This document shows, piece by piece, positions 1-11,690 of a DNA stretch of 64,000 nucleotides. A model generated the notes under the pieces. The model saw nothing but the letters and a program-made list of their open reading frames with translations. It was not told the origin of the DNA and searched no databases. The stretch is from contig NC_088866.1 of assembly GCF_032884065.1 (NCBI RefSeq), positions 51,964,068 to 52,028,067 of the forward strand, read 5' to 3'. The position numbers and the translations under genes are program-made. Origin of the DNA: Artemia franciscana (Eukaryota > Arthropoda > Branchiopoda > Anostraca > Artemiidae). Within the stretch, counting starts at the first letter, position 1; every line of letters starts with the position of its first letter.

Positions 1-690
1 AGAACATAGCTGGCCTTAGAACTATGTATTGTGAGGCATCAAACTCAACTTGAGATGGCGAGTAGAAAAGAGAATCCGTGAAGATATCCCTACAAGACAA
101 ATAGGAGCCACACAAAGCAGTAATATTCACTCATATACAGTGACAGAATAATTTAGAGAGTAGAAATTTGGTGAACAAGTGAGTCGAAAGGTTTTCTGTT
201 CAATACACTGCGGCAGCAGGAATCAGACTGAAATCAAGAGCCGAACGCAGAAAATTTAAAAGAGTAGCACACAAGTGCTTCGTTGTGTGTTTAGCTCGGA
301 AGCCGCACTGAAATTCATAAAAAAAAAAAAAATTACTTTTAAAAGTCAAGTAGACAAGTAAACAAAGCCGTTGCTAGACATAGACAGTAAATATATTGGT
401 CGGTAATTAGATCCCACCAAGGCTCACCTTTATGTAAAAAATTATTCAAGCTGGCTGCAGTGAATCGAGACAAATTCCATTGCCGAAATACAGGTCTATC
501 AGTACAGTAAAAGGAAATATAATGGAAAGAAAAATAAACTTGACTACCTTGATGGGTATACAATCAGGACCAGAAGATATTGAACCTTTTAACCTATTAA
601 AAAGTCGGGTTATCTCAACCTCAGAGACTAGATCTAAGACCATAAGCTTCATACAAGTCTGAAAAAGATACAATTTCAAATCAGGTTTAG
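1..690 (-). pseudogene. LINE reverse transcriptase fragment (decayed)
   Basis: Read on the minus strand, 446-660 encodes a recognisable N-terminal RT stretch: VSEVEITRLFNRLKGSISSG followed by PDCIPIKVVKF. This is the fingers region that precedes the NYRPIS block in Jockey/CR1-type LINEs. Further downstream (roughly 190-310) a second stretch reads FQCGFRAKHTTKHLCATLLN and then LIPAA, equivalent to the HQFGFR block. Stops and frame changes separate the pieces, and the window edge cuts the element. The segment resembles LINE-B at 27-31 kb, which has FGFREKCSTEHACNMLLHF and LIPPAIFLDVKKAF at the same place. The assignment to a LINE is firm. The clade is inferred. Confidence 0.7.
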
Positions 691-832
691 AAGGAGACAA
701 ACCTGCTAAAAACACCAGAGAAATGTTAGCTTTTACATTCCTAATTAAAACTAGAAATACGAATATAATTACAACTAAAAATGTAAATAATATATGAACA
801 ATGTAGTACCCATTCAAGAGAATATTCAATTA

Positions 833-1015
833 CTGCTACTAACAACTCACCACAGCACCAAGCCGCCAGAGCAACACAGCTACGCATGCTCCTCCTCCGT
901 CCCAATCTATTCAAAGGATCTCTCCTTATAATGTCCAGGAAGTTCCCATTTCCTTTAAATCTTTCTTTATGACAACCTCCCATCCCAACCGCGGACGACC
1001 GCATTTTTGTTTAGC
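833..1015 (-). pseudogene. RTE-type LINE 3' end fragment
   Basis: The minus strand reads KGNGNFLDIIRRDPLNRLGR then RRSMRSCVALAAWCCGEL. It ends in a short trinucleotide tail (gttagtagcag). The same C-terminal protein tail and tail motif recur at 2500-3490, 11506-11690 and 58540-59080. It is the last part of an RTE-like ORF plus its 3' end, truncated at the 5' side as is usual for LINE insertions. Confidence 0.65.
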
Positions 1016-1234
1016 CATAAAGGAATTAATGAAACGTAAAATACAAATAAAAGATCAAAATTGGAATTAAAAAAAAATGACACCAAAAAAACAGTAGGAG
1101 CCTATTGGGGATAGTGGTAAGCTATTTAAGATTTGTAACATGGATTCTATGATATAGAGTGAGATTCTAGAGTATAAAAATCAACTAAAAATAGACTTAA
1201 GCTCTAACAGCAAAAGGAAATTATATAAACCAAC

Positions 1235-1432
1235 CTGCAACTTCGTAAACTTTGGCCAATCCTTTTTTAAATTTCAGCTCTTCAGAAATGTCCATTTCTT
1301 GTATCCTTTTCAACTTAAGTATAGAGCTCCCTTGTTCTATCTGCCTAACTAAATCTTGACCAAAGTTCCCTTCAATTTTCGTAGCTTCTAGAAACAATCC
1401 AAGTCGACTCAACATTCTTGATTTATTGCTTC
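1235..1432 (-). CDS. Candidate internal exon, possibly of the FASTK-like gene
   Basis: The minus strand shows an acceptor (a pyrimidine run ending CCCCATAG), then 198 nt (66 codons) of open frame, then a donor-like CAG|GTTGGT. The frame contains SRLGLFLEATKIEGNFGQDL and later LKLKRIQEMDISEELKFKKG. The exon starts and ends in phase 1. This fits the phase-1 donor of the FASTK-like exon at 13157-14090 on the same strand. Leu-rich helical character is compatible with a FASTK repeat protein, but I cannot identify the family from this piece alone. The implied intron would be about 11.7 kb and full of repeats. It could instead belong to another gene or be chance. Confidence 0.33.
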
Positions 1433-2490
1433 CTATGGGGAAAAACTAATATATCTAGAACTGAGAGGGGCTTACACTAAACCAATTTACAGAAAGGAGG
1501 ACTGACAGGGGAGAAATATCCTGCTGAAATTGGTCCAAAGAACCTTCTGGAAAATAATAAAACAGTGGCCTAAGAATACACTTTTTTATGTTTTCAACCC
1601 CCCTCCTTCCAAGGAAAAATCGTCAATTCCACTCTACACACCAAGGTAAATCGACCTGTGTTACCTATGCAACTGCAAGAAAGAACAAAATTATCTCCTG
1701 GGATGGCTCCAATGAACAATAAGATTATAAATTTGTAGCCAAAGATTATACCATTAGAACATTTTTCACCTCATAACCTTCCCCTGAAAATATTACCTGT
1801 GTGCATAAATACTTGTGTGGACTGTTTACTCTCCAAATCCACTGACTTCATAAAACACACAATGATAAATTCCCAATTTTAAACTGAGGATTATCTCTGG
1901 TATTCAGTGCTGGTGCTGGCGGCTAGGAGCTAAAGTGAGTTTTCATTAGTAGAAGTATTGTCCGTGATGCAGCGTGATGCTTGCCCCCTCAGGGGCAACC
2001 TAGTAAATAACAAACTCTAACCCGCATAAACCGAAAATTTAAACATATGTTAAAAATTTTCATGTGGGCAAGAATCACCATTTGAAGCTGATTCAGGAAT
2101 AGTAACTATTACTTAGATTTGTCTTAGTGATAAAGTTCGTTGCAAAACCAAATTTGTAAAATTTCAAAAAACACCGCGAATCCTACAAACCGGTGTTGGA
2201 TCAAAACAAAATTACGCCATTGGGATGACCATAGTCAAAAACCTAATTTAAATAATTACAGTACTCCAACTTGAACAACAAGGAAAACCATGTTTTCACA
2301 TGGAACGCAGTATCTCCCCTTTTTCCCTTTTTTTGGTAACTGGTAGTGAGGCGCTGAAACATCCTAAAAGAATGCCTAAGGGCTCGTTTGAAAAAAATTG
2401 CTACATATAGTGTCTTCTGTAATTTGCAAAATATAATGATAAAATAGAATGCAATTTTCGACAAAAACTGTATGTTTATATACAAGATGA
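1433..2490. other. No gene seen
   Basis: AT-rich sequence with no convincing exon, domain or repeat. The open frames here are short and show no family motif. Confidence 0.5.
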
Positions 2491-2499
2491 TTTAACACA

Positions 2500-3490
2500 C
2501 ATATCTTTCGAAAAGTTGCTCCTTCAGGGTATTTGAGATAACAATATTGATGCGGTTAAGGTAGGAAATAAGGTTAGTAACTGATTTAGAATTGAGTTGA
2601 GTTAATTGGGGTTGTGTTCTATCCCTACATATGTGGATCATTTTGATGGACTGTGTCGTAAGGACACAGGCAAAGGCTATGGGAGAGTATAGAATGGGGA
2701 GATAAAACCTCCTGGACTTAGAGTAAGCAGATGATTTGAGTATTCTAGATGCAAATGTAAGCAAAATGAATGAGTTTTTGAGATTTGAGAGTTCATGGTG
2801 CAAGGACAATCTTAAAAATAATGTTATTAAGAATGTCACTTCAACTAGGAAGAAATGAGGGTGGTGAGTAATTTTGGACAAGAAGAAGATCGAACAGGTG
2901 GGTAACTTCCCTTACCTGGGTAGCATAAATAGTAAAGACGGTGGATGAAGTGAACATGTAAAAAGTACATCCCCGGGCGTAAAACACCTCAGTAAAATAC
3001 ATCGGGGTGTTTTTTCACAGATAAAAAAGTTTGGGAGAATATGAAGATGAGTCTGCGAATCAAGACTAGAATATTAGAAGCAACAATGACGACAGTATCA
3101 AGTATGGTTAAGAAACGTGGGAATTTCAGAATACACAGGAGGAATTGTTAGATTTTCCTCAGAGCAATTGTCCATGAGTAGTTTTCGGTACCCTTTTGAC
3201 TTATATATTAAACAAATATTAAATATATTAAACAATATTAAACAAATATATTAAACAAAAAGTTTTACAAACTGTGATGCAGATTGCCAGAGATCGTACT
3301 TTTTGACGGGACGTTCGCAAATGGAGTGAGAAAAGTTCATAAAGAATGATTTAAAGGATAATAGAACTTCTTGAGAGAGGGTAAAGAGTAAATCCATGAA
3401 TAGATTGGGACAGAGGAGGAGCGTGCACAGCTGACTTAGCCTTAACCGTCTTGGTGCTGCAGTGAGTTGTTAGTAGCAGCAGCAGCGAGT
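2500..3490 (+). pseudogene. RTE-type LINE reverse transcriptase fragment
   Basis: Read on the plus strand this is the second half of an RTE-like RT, decayed by stops and frameshifts. Visible blocks in order: a region around the QGC motif near 2600; the catalytic box at about 2718-2750, reading DLE*ADDLSILDANVSKMNE, where the Tyr codon of YADD is now TAA; the FPYLGSINSKDGG block at 2910-2945; FSQIKKVWENMKMSLRIKTR followed by ILEAT at about 3015-3085; and the C-terminal NRLGQRRS-type tail near 3400. It ends in a GTAGCAGCAGCAG-type trinucleotide tail. All of this is visible in the sequence, and the clade follows from the known RTE block order. Confidence 0.75.
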
Positions 3491-4410
3491 AAATCACTGG
3501 ATTTTTACAAATAGCTGTTTGCAGCCCCGTGCTTGAAATAACGAGTCTTACCCTTAGGCTTCCTTGTTTTAAGAGGGTCGAATAAAACTTGTTTAAGTAG
3601 TGAAACAAAAAGATTTAATTTATCAAATTAAGTGAATCTAAAGTTGGTTTTCTTTGAGAGAGCCAAATAGTTTTCTAACGGCCAAAAAATATTCTGCATA
3701 ATCGTCAAAAAATATAAGCACTAACCCACCAGGGTGCGCAAAAAAAGGGATTCTAGAACCGCCCTCCCTGATATAAAAGGTTTTCACAAGTGTCATGTAT
3801 ATCCATGGTGCAGATAAATCTCTCCAAGGGTGGTTAGCACAACCCTCAGAAATTTTGGAAAAAACCTCTAGGCTTAAAACGGCAACTTGGTTGCATCTAC
3901 AGAGTTGTACCCAATTTATGGTAGCTTTAAATTGACCATGACTTGTACAAAAGATGTTTCCAAACATCTAGCTCTAAGAGAAGAAAACACAATTTTATTA
4001 TTTATTTTACAAATTGTTAATCTTTGAGGAAAGAGTTGCCCTACACCCTCATATATTTTAATTCACTCTGGAATACAAATTAACTTAGAATTTGAATAAA
4101 TTACAGATGCTGAATGTGATTAAAGAAAAAACATAAACATAATTAAAGACACAACCAGGAGGCACAATCCATTTCAGCCTAATAAGCAAGTAAATTTACA
4201 GGAAAAAAAAATATTTACCAATAATTTTGACAGATAACAATCCTAGGCTTGTGATTTTCCTAGTTATGCAACTGACGAAAACAAAGTGCCTGACAGAAAA
4301 AAATTGAGCATTTATTCTTGTATTAGTTTTTGAGCCTGAGATTTAGAAATAGCAAATTATTGATGGTCAAATTTTTCACCAGAAACTCGTCTAACACATA
4401 TATGATCAAA
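3491..4410. other. Unassigned; one open frame of unknown nature
   Basis: A minus-strand open frame of 109 codons at 3638-3967 has an unusual Cys/Trp-bearing composition (for example CANHPWRDLSAPWIYMTLVK). I do not recognise it. It has no obvious splice sites and could be an old repeat-encoded frame. The rest (3968-4410) is AT-rich with no gene seen. Confidence 0.3.
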
Positions 4411-5740
4411 CAGTTCGCGGTAACGAACTGTAGTAAGGAGCGACCCGGCTCAATAGCAACCAGAACTCTAAAAAACGGAACTTTGATACTAATAGATACA
4501 TCAAAAGAATCGGACTTTTATACTGATTTTAAATAAATAAGTTTAACCAAATTTAGTCTTAGCCAAATTTAGCCTGAGAAAATTTGCCTTATTTTGGAAA
4601 ATAGGGGAAAACACTCCCTAAAAGTCATAGAATCTTAACGAAAATCACACCATCACATTCAGCGTGTTATAGAAAACCTACTGTAGAAATTTCAAGCTCC
4701 TATCTATAAAAATGTGGAATTTTGTAGTTTTTGCCAGAAGACCAATTACGGCTGCGTGTTTATTCGTTTGTTTTTTCCAGGTGTGATCATACCAACCCAG
4801 TGGTCCTAGAATGTCGCGAAAGGGCTCATTTTAACGAAAATTAAAAGTTCTATCCCCTTTTTAAGTGACTGAAAAATTGGAGGGCACCTAGGCCCCCTCC
4901 CACGCTCATTTTTTCCAACAGTCACCGGATCAAATTTTGAGATATCCGTTTTGTTCAGCATAGTTAAAAACCTAATAACTATGTCTTTGGGGATGACTTA
5001 CGCCCCCGTAGTCCCCAGGGAAGGGGCTGCAAATTACAAACGTTGATCATTGTCAAACAGTTCGTGGTAACGAACTGTAGTAAGGAGCGATCCGGCTCAA
5101 TAGTAACCAAAACTTTAAAAAATTGAATTTTGATATCAATAGCTACATCAAGAGAATCGCATTTTAATGCTGATTTTAAATATATAAGTTTCATCAAGTT
5201 TAGTCTTACCCATCAAAAGTTACGAGCCTGAGAAAATTTGCCTTATTTAGGAAAATAGGGGGAAACACCCCCTAAAAGTCGTAGGATCTTAACGAAAATG
5301 GCACCATCAGATTCAGCGTATCAGAGAACCCTGCTGTAGAAGTTTCAAGCTCCTATCTACAAAAATGTGGAATTTTGAATTTTTCGCCAGAAGACAAATC
5401 ACGGGTGCGTGTTTATTTGTTTGTTTTTTTTTTTTGTTTTTTTTTTTTTCTTTTCCCCAGGGGTCATCGCATCGACCAAGTGGTCCCAGAATGTCGCAAG
5501 AGGGCTCATTCTAACGGAAATGAAAAGTTCTAGTGCCCTTTTTAAGTGACCAAAAAAAATGGAGGGCACCTAGGCCCCCTCCCACGCTCATTTTTTCTCC
5601 AAAGTCAACAGATCAAAATTTTGAGATAGCCATTTTGTTCCGCATAGTCAAAAACCATAATAACTATGTCTTTGGGAATGACTTACTCCCCCAAAGTCCC
5701 TGGGGGTGGGGCTGCAACTTACAAACTTCGACCAGTGTTT
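4411..5740. repeat. Two tandem copies of a repeat unit of about 650 bp
   Basis: Each unit starts with a small palindrome (CAGTTCG, short loop, CGAACTG) followed by TAGTAAGGAGCG. The starts are at 4411 and 5058, a period of about 647 bp. The units share many landmarks, for example GGAGGGCACCTAGGCCCCCT near 4880 and 5563 and a CATAGTCAAAAACC-type stretch near the end. A further copy lies at 22440-23060 and a reversed remnant at 49910-50190. There is no coding capacity. It is probably a dispersed non-autonomous element or part of one. Confidence 0.75.
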
Positions 5741-6514
5741 ACATATAATAATGGTTATTGGGAAGTGTACAGTCGGTTTCAGGGGATTTTTTTTTGGTTT
5801 TGGGGGTGGGGTTGAGGGGAGGGGGCTATGTGGGAGGATCTTTCCATGGAGAAATGTGTCATGGGGGAACAGAAATTCAATGAAAAGGGCGCAGGATTTT
5901 CTAAAATTACTATAAAAAAACAATGAAAAAATAAACATGGAAAATTTTTTTTCAATTGAAAGTAAAGAGTAGCATTGAAACTTAAAACGAACAGAGATTA
6001 TTACGCATGTGAGGGGTTCTAAAAATACTTTAGCATAAAGAGCGAGGTATTTAGGAGGAGATAAATACCTCGCTCTTTATGCTATAGTATTTTTAGTAAT
6101 TTCAACTATTCATTCTACGGCCTTTCTGATTCAGGGGTCATTCTTAAAGAATTGGGACAAAACTTGCGATTTGGTGTAAAGAACGAGGTATTAACGAGGG
6201 TACAAACCCTCTCATATACATAATAAAAATTAAAGAATGTAAAAGTTTGTTACGTAAGACAATTCTTAAGTTACGTATATTTTTTACTAATAGAAAAATT
6301 CGTTAAAAATAAAAATTTATAGTTGCCTTTTTATGTAACCGAAAAATTGCATGGCAACTAGGCCTCCTTTCCCATCCCTTATTTCTCAAAATCGTCTGAT
6401 CAAAACTAAGAGAAAGCCATTTAGCCAAAAAAGGAATTAATATGCAAATTTCATTTTAATAATTTATGTGTGGAGAGCCAAAATCAAACATGCATTAATT
6501 CAAAAACGTTCAGA
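5741..6514. repeat. Diverged foldback repeat and linker sequence
   Basis: The sequence from about 5745 (TTATTGGGAAGTGT onward) is similar to 6830-7080, so the same module occurs twice. Around 5945-6075 lies a poor copy of the foldback MITE described at 6515-6816. Its arms contain GAGCGAGGTATTTAGGAGGA in opposite orientations about 6040-6085. No gene is seen. Confidence 0.55.
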
Positions 6515-6816
6515 AATTACATAAAAAAAACTAGTTTTTTTAACTGAAAGTAAGGAGCGACATTAAAACTTAAAACGAACAGAAATTACTCCGTATATGA
6601 AATGGGTTGTCCCCTCCGCAATCCCTCGCTCTTTACGCTAAAGTTTGACTCTTTGCCACAATTCTGCTTTTTAATACAATTAAAAGCTTTAGCGTAAAGA
6701 GCGAGGGATTGCGGAGGGGACAACCCATTTCATATACGGAGTAATTTCTGTTCGTTTTAAGTTTTAATGTCGCTCCTTACTTTCAGTTAAAAAAACTAGT
6801 TTTTTTTATGTAATTT
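6515..6816. repeat. Foldback MITE with near-perfect long inverted arms
   Basis: The left arm (6515-6644) and right arm (6686-6816) are reverse complements over about 129 bp with no mismatch that I could find. They are separated by a loop of about 41 bp. Arm landmarks are ACTGAAAGTAAGGAGCGACA, TTAAAACGAACAGAAATTAC and CCTCGCTCTTTACGCTAAAG. Diverged members lie at about 5945-6180, 7534-7835, 23590-23940 and 51090-51390. There is no ORF, so it is a non-autonomous inverted-repeat element. Confidence 0.85.
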
Positions 6817-7840
6817 ACATGTAGTATTGATCATTGGGAAGTGTTGAGACGTTTTCAGGGGATTTTTCTGATTGGAGGTCGAGGGAAGGGGGTTACGTGG
6901 GATGATCTTTCGATGGAGAATTTATCATAGGGGAAGAGAATTCCATCAAGAGGGTGAAGGATTTTCTAGCATTATTTAAAAAAAGTGAAAAAATAAATAT
7001 GAAAAAGGTTTTTTCAACTGAAAGTAAGAAGCAGCATTCAATCTTAAAACGAATAGAAATTATGCATATGAGGGGGTTCATCTCCTCCTAAATACCTCAC
7101 TCTTTATGCTATAGTATTTCTAGTAATTTCGACTATTTATTCTACGGCCTTTGTGATTTAGGGGTCATTCTTAAAGAATTGGGATAAAATTTAAGCTGTA
7201 GTGTAAAGAGCGAAGTATTGACGAAGTGACGAGCCACTCATATACGTAATAAAAATATACGAATATAGAAGTTCGTTACGTAAGTTATTTCGTAAGTTAC
7301 GTCATTACTAATAAAAACATTCGTAAAAAAATGAAAAGCTCTAGTTAACTTTTTAAGTAAACAAAAAATTGGAGGGCAACTAGGCCTCCTCCCCCACCCT
7401 TTTTTCTAAAAATCGTCCAATCAAAACTATGAGAAAGCCATTTAGCAAAAAAAAAAAATATGCAAATTTCGTTTAATTATTCACGTGCAGAGAGCCAAAA
7501 TCGAAACATGCAATAATTCAAAACGTTCAGAAATTAAATTAAAAAAAAGGTTTTTCAACTGAAAGTAAGGAGCAACATTAAAACTTAAAACGAACAGAAA
7601 TTACTACGTATATGAAAGAGGCTGTTCCCTCCTCAATGCTCTGCTGTTCACGCTAAAGTTTTACTTTATTGTTTTAAAAAGTAGAGGTGTGAGAAAGGGT
7701 CAAACTTTAACGTAAAGAGCGGAGCGTTAATGAGGGGACAGCCCCTTTCAAATACGAAATAATTTTTGTTTGTTTTAAGCTTTAATGTTGCTCCTTATTT
7801 TCAGTTGAAAAAACCTTCTTTTTTTTATTTAATTAGATAA
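6817..7840. repeat. Second module copy ending in a diverged foldback MITE
   Basis: 6820-7080 repeats the 5745-5960 module. 7534-7835 is another member of the foldback family. Its arms share AACTGAAAGTAAGGAGCAAC and TTAAAACGAACAGAAATTAC with the 6515 copy, but the two arms now differ at several sites. No coding sequence is seen. Confidence 0.65.
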
Positions 7841-9779
7841 TGGGACCGCCCAAAGTCTTTTAATTGTTATAGCGACATTAAAGATTCATAAAATAAAAAG
7901 GACTTTTATTCCTGGATTCAGAATCAAGCCTTAAACTGGAGCCAAAAATACTGGGGCGGAATCGAGATTAGAATCAAAATTAGGAGTAGAACAAACTCAG
8001 GAAATTTTGACCCCGCCCTGTCACTAATAGTAATATGGTATTTAGGTGGATATTTTATCCTTTGTTTAAAGGTTGTTTCATTTATTAGCAATAAAATAAA
8101 TAAACAGGCACATACCAGAGTATTATACCAAAAGGACAAGGTGAAATCTTATTTCACCGAAGATAATATTGTTGAATCAATTAGATCTTTTTCAAGAAAA
8201 ATTAGACAAAAAAAAAAAAAAAAAAAAAACTTTTTCCCAATAATAATCTTCAATTCAGTCTCATTACTCCATAACTCTAAATTATTTGATTAGGGCACCT
8301 AATTTATCTGTTTTTATAAGACCCATTGTCCTTGAAAATATTCCAATTCCTCAAAAGGCTCCAGATCTGTGTGATCTACAAAGTTGTCCAGACCAGCAGC
8401 GTTCTCCTTTGACCTGTGTGATCTACAGGCCTGTTCTGATCTACCTCTTTGAAGATGAAGGCAATGGAAGCTGAAGTCTATGTAGTCTGAAGGCTATGGA
8501 GGCTCTTTCTGAAGGCTATGGAATCAGAAGGTCTCCAAATACAGACCAGACGCCTTGTCCTCTGTGGGGAAACTGATAGGTTGTCCCAATCAGATTAAAG
8601 CGAAGAGCAGGGGAGGAGGTGTACGAACAAACTAATCTCAACTGCTGAAACATGGTTTTTAGGCTACGATTCAATGCAGCCTGACTAATCAAAAACAAAA
8701 GTAAAAGATCCCCAGAATGCAATAAATTAGCTTGCATAATTGGAAACATTTTTAAGAATTTAGAGGGGGAATCTAGGAGGACAACCCCCTAGTTTCAATT
8801 GACATCACTCCTTTTTGACTGAAGATGATCAACTTCAACTCCTGGGACCACAAAATTACTTTTTCGTCTTTAGATCAAAGAGAAAAATGAGACTTATAAC
8901 TACAACCTACTTATAACTTATAACCTACTTATAAGAGGAACTGAAGTGTTTTTGATATAGGTTTAACACGGATTAAAAGCAACAAGCGACCAGCAAATCA
9001 CTGCCTAGTATAACTTGTGCAACAAGCTATGTAAAGCTTACTACACTTGGTATTAATAAATACATAAAATTAAAAATAACTATAAACATTTAAGAAAACT
9101 TGTGTTTTAATTCATCAAAAATTTGATGTAAATTAAATACATTAGGCTCTTGTAAACCAAAAAAAAAAAATAAAAAAAAAATAAAAAAAAAACAGCGGAG
9201 CATTGCCTTCCATAAATAGAAACCCACAAGACAAAATGTAAGCCAACTTGCAAAATTTTAATTCAAACTAATTTTTTTTTTTTTTTTTTTTTTTTTTAGT
9301 TAAATCAGAGTTCTGATTAAAATTAAGATCTTTTGAATCTTGAAAAGGAAAATTTTGTTTGAATTTTTTTTTCTCAAGTAAATAGTTTCCTCAAGATTGT
9401 TTTGTCTTTCTACTTCTCATGGTTGGGGAAAGTAGTTGGGGATATCTTATCATGCAGCACATAAAAAAAAACTTTCTCACATTTAGCGCTATAATCCACG
9501 TAGCGAAGGTACCGATCTCTTAATCCTTTGCGGCTGGGAGTGCTCTGCGTAGTTGGGGGCAAATCATCTGACACTTCCCATGTTTTTCTCCCAAATTTCC
9601 CTATTCCCCATTTGAAGACGGATTGTCTGTGGTTGAGCTTACAGTGTCACGCTACTGACCACATTTCTAACCAAATAATTGTCAACACCAGGAATCGGTT
9701 AATTACCCTGAAGGACACAGGATTGCAAGTCCAATACGCCAGCACCTCGGTATATAGACCAGTAGAAAAGTTGAACATA
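7841..9779. other. No gene seen; homopolymer tracts
   Basis: AT-rich intergenic sequence with A/T homopolymers (8209-8229, 9160-9190, 9271-9297). Short open frames at 8286-8474 and 8516-8749 show no motif. A short direct repeat (GACC or CAGATCTG, then TGTGATCTAC) occurs near 8362 and 8408. Confidence 0.5.
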
Positions 9780-10290
9780 TGCAAATGTACATGCTGCGCC
9801 TCTGTTTCTCTCTCCCCCCATCTCTCCCCGTCCCTTCCTCCATCTCTCTTTCTCTATCTATTTTTGCAGCTCATACTCTTCGAACCTTCCTCATCCATTT
9901 CTCATACTCTTTGCACATCGTAGTCTTTGCACCTTCCTGGTCAGGTTTTCCACACACTTTGCACCTTCCTCATTAGTTCCCCACGCACTTTGTACTTTTC
10001 TTGTCAGTTCCCCATGCTCTTTACACTTCACACTCTTTGCATCTTTCTTATTAGTTTCTCGTACTTTTAACATCACTCATCTCTGCACCTTCCTCATTTG
10101 TTTCCAATGCTCTTTGTACCTCACAAACTTCACACCTTCCTTATCAGTTTTTCAAACTCTTTTGCACCGTTTAGTCTTTGCACCTTCCTGGTCAGCTGTC
10201 CCATACTCTACACCAGACTTTGCACCCCATACTCTTTGCACCTTTCTCATCTCTTTCCATTCTTTTTGCAGTAGCTTAGCAAACAACGGC
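9780..10290. repeat. Pyrimidine-rich degenerate tandem array
   Basis: The core TTTGCACCTTCCT(C/G)(A/G)T followed by AGTTTCCCA(T/C)(A/G)C(T/A)C recurs roughly every 30-35 bp with many substitutions. About 12-15 degenerate units are recognisable. The open frames through it are products of the skewed composition. This is a minisatellite-like array. Confidence 0.7.
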
Positions 10291-11505
10291 ACATAAAGTA
10301 TTTTCTAGCCATATAGACTTCTTGCGTCGAGAGAGTACAAGTGAAGAAATACTCATCCTTAAAAAAGGGCTATTAATAACAAGGACTGGGCCCCTGAAAT
10401 AAGTTTATTTTCCCCTTGCCCATCCCCTACCTTTACTTTTGATCACTGTGGAACCAATGCGAATGAATGTGGCAAGTAGTAGCGACAGTTCCAACTGTTG
10501 CAAACAAAAAACCGCATGCAAGATTCCCTTGGCCCTCTTCTACAGTTATGTTATATTTTAATTTTTGTTTGACAGCACATATCACCTGTGACATTCAATT
10601 TCCTATCAAATGCAAGAAGAAGCAATAAAAATGGTAAAAGAAATGTTTGATAACAGACTAATACAAATGAACTCAGACTTTTAACTTTGGTTTCTGTATT
10701 GAACCAAATTTTGCAGTAGGCTCCTTTAGAGCTCAGGTGGAGGGAATCACCCCCCCCCCAACTAAAGACCTTTTCTCTAAAGTTCAATATATATAAAAAA
10801 TATAGGCCAAAATAAGGTATAGGTCAACAAAATGGGGGTGGAAGGAAATAGCGTTCTTCTTTTTATTGCCTCCCTCCGACCTTCCATGGAAAAGTGCTTG
10901 ACCCCGCTCGACAAAGAAAAATTTCAATTTGGGCTTTTATTTTATAATTAAAACAAAATGATAATTACAAGTATTTTAATGAGACAGTCGGAAAATAACA
11001 ATTTTTTTTTAACTTATTACTATGAAGGTCCAAATATTTCGGTTTCAGATCCAGAAGCCGTTATAGACAGAAACCAAAAAGGAAGAAGCAAAGAAAAACA
11101 GAACAAGATAATACTAAGTTAAATAAACACATACAAAGAAAAGGAAAAGTAAAAACAAAACACAAACGATGAAACTCACAAAACAAAAGGAACTCTCAAA
11201 ACTAAGTTAAACCAAGACATGTAATGAAAAGGAAAAGGAGAAACAAAATACAAACGATGAAACTCGCATTTTCATAATGTTCAATATTATAATTATTACC
11301 AATGTATGAAGGTAGTAAAACGACAATGATGAATAATTTATATAATCTTTCTGATGAAAAAAAATATAACAAAACAAACAAGGTAAGAAGACAACAAAAC
11401 ATGCCATAGCTGTTTGTTTGACTGATATAAATATGCCAAAACAAAAGTCTTGTTTATTTCAAAAATTTTACATTTACCCTACGTTAGTTATAAATCAATA
11501 CTAAT
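10291..11505. other. No gene seen
   Basis: AT-rich sequence. A nearly duplicated segment lies at 11140-11260: the string AAACACAAACGATGAAACTC and its neighbours occur at 11157 and again at 11247. No exon signals with coding support are visible. Confidence 0.5.
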
Positions 11506-11690
11506 ACTAGTAACTCAATGTGGCTCCCAGACACCTGAGGCAAACACAGCTAAGCACGCTCCTCCTCCATCACAATTCGTTCACAGCCTCCCTTTTAACA
11601 CCCTCCCAAAAAGTTTCAATTTCCATTAAGGCCTTCCTTATGAACTCATCCTACCCCATTGGTTAAGACCTGCTTTTCGTTTGGCCCTAG
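11506..11690 (-). pseudogene. RTE-type LINE 3' end fragment
   Basis: The minus strand corresponds to the last about 55 codons of the RTE-like ORF (KEA... ending RRRSVLSCVCL-like) and a short trinucleotide tail (GAGTTACTAGTATTAGTATT). It aligns by eye with 833-1015 and 58900-59050. Confidence 0.55.

Noticed and set aside
9528..9976. Open frames over 9.5-10 kb that might look like a Ser/Leu-rich protein
   Set aside because: They arise from the pyrimidine-rich degenerate array and show no start context, splice signals or family motifs.
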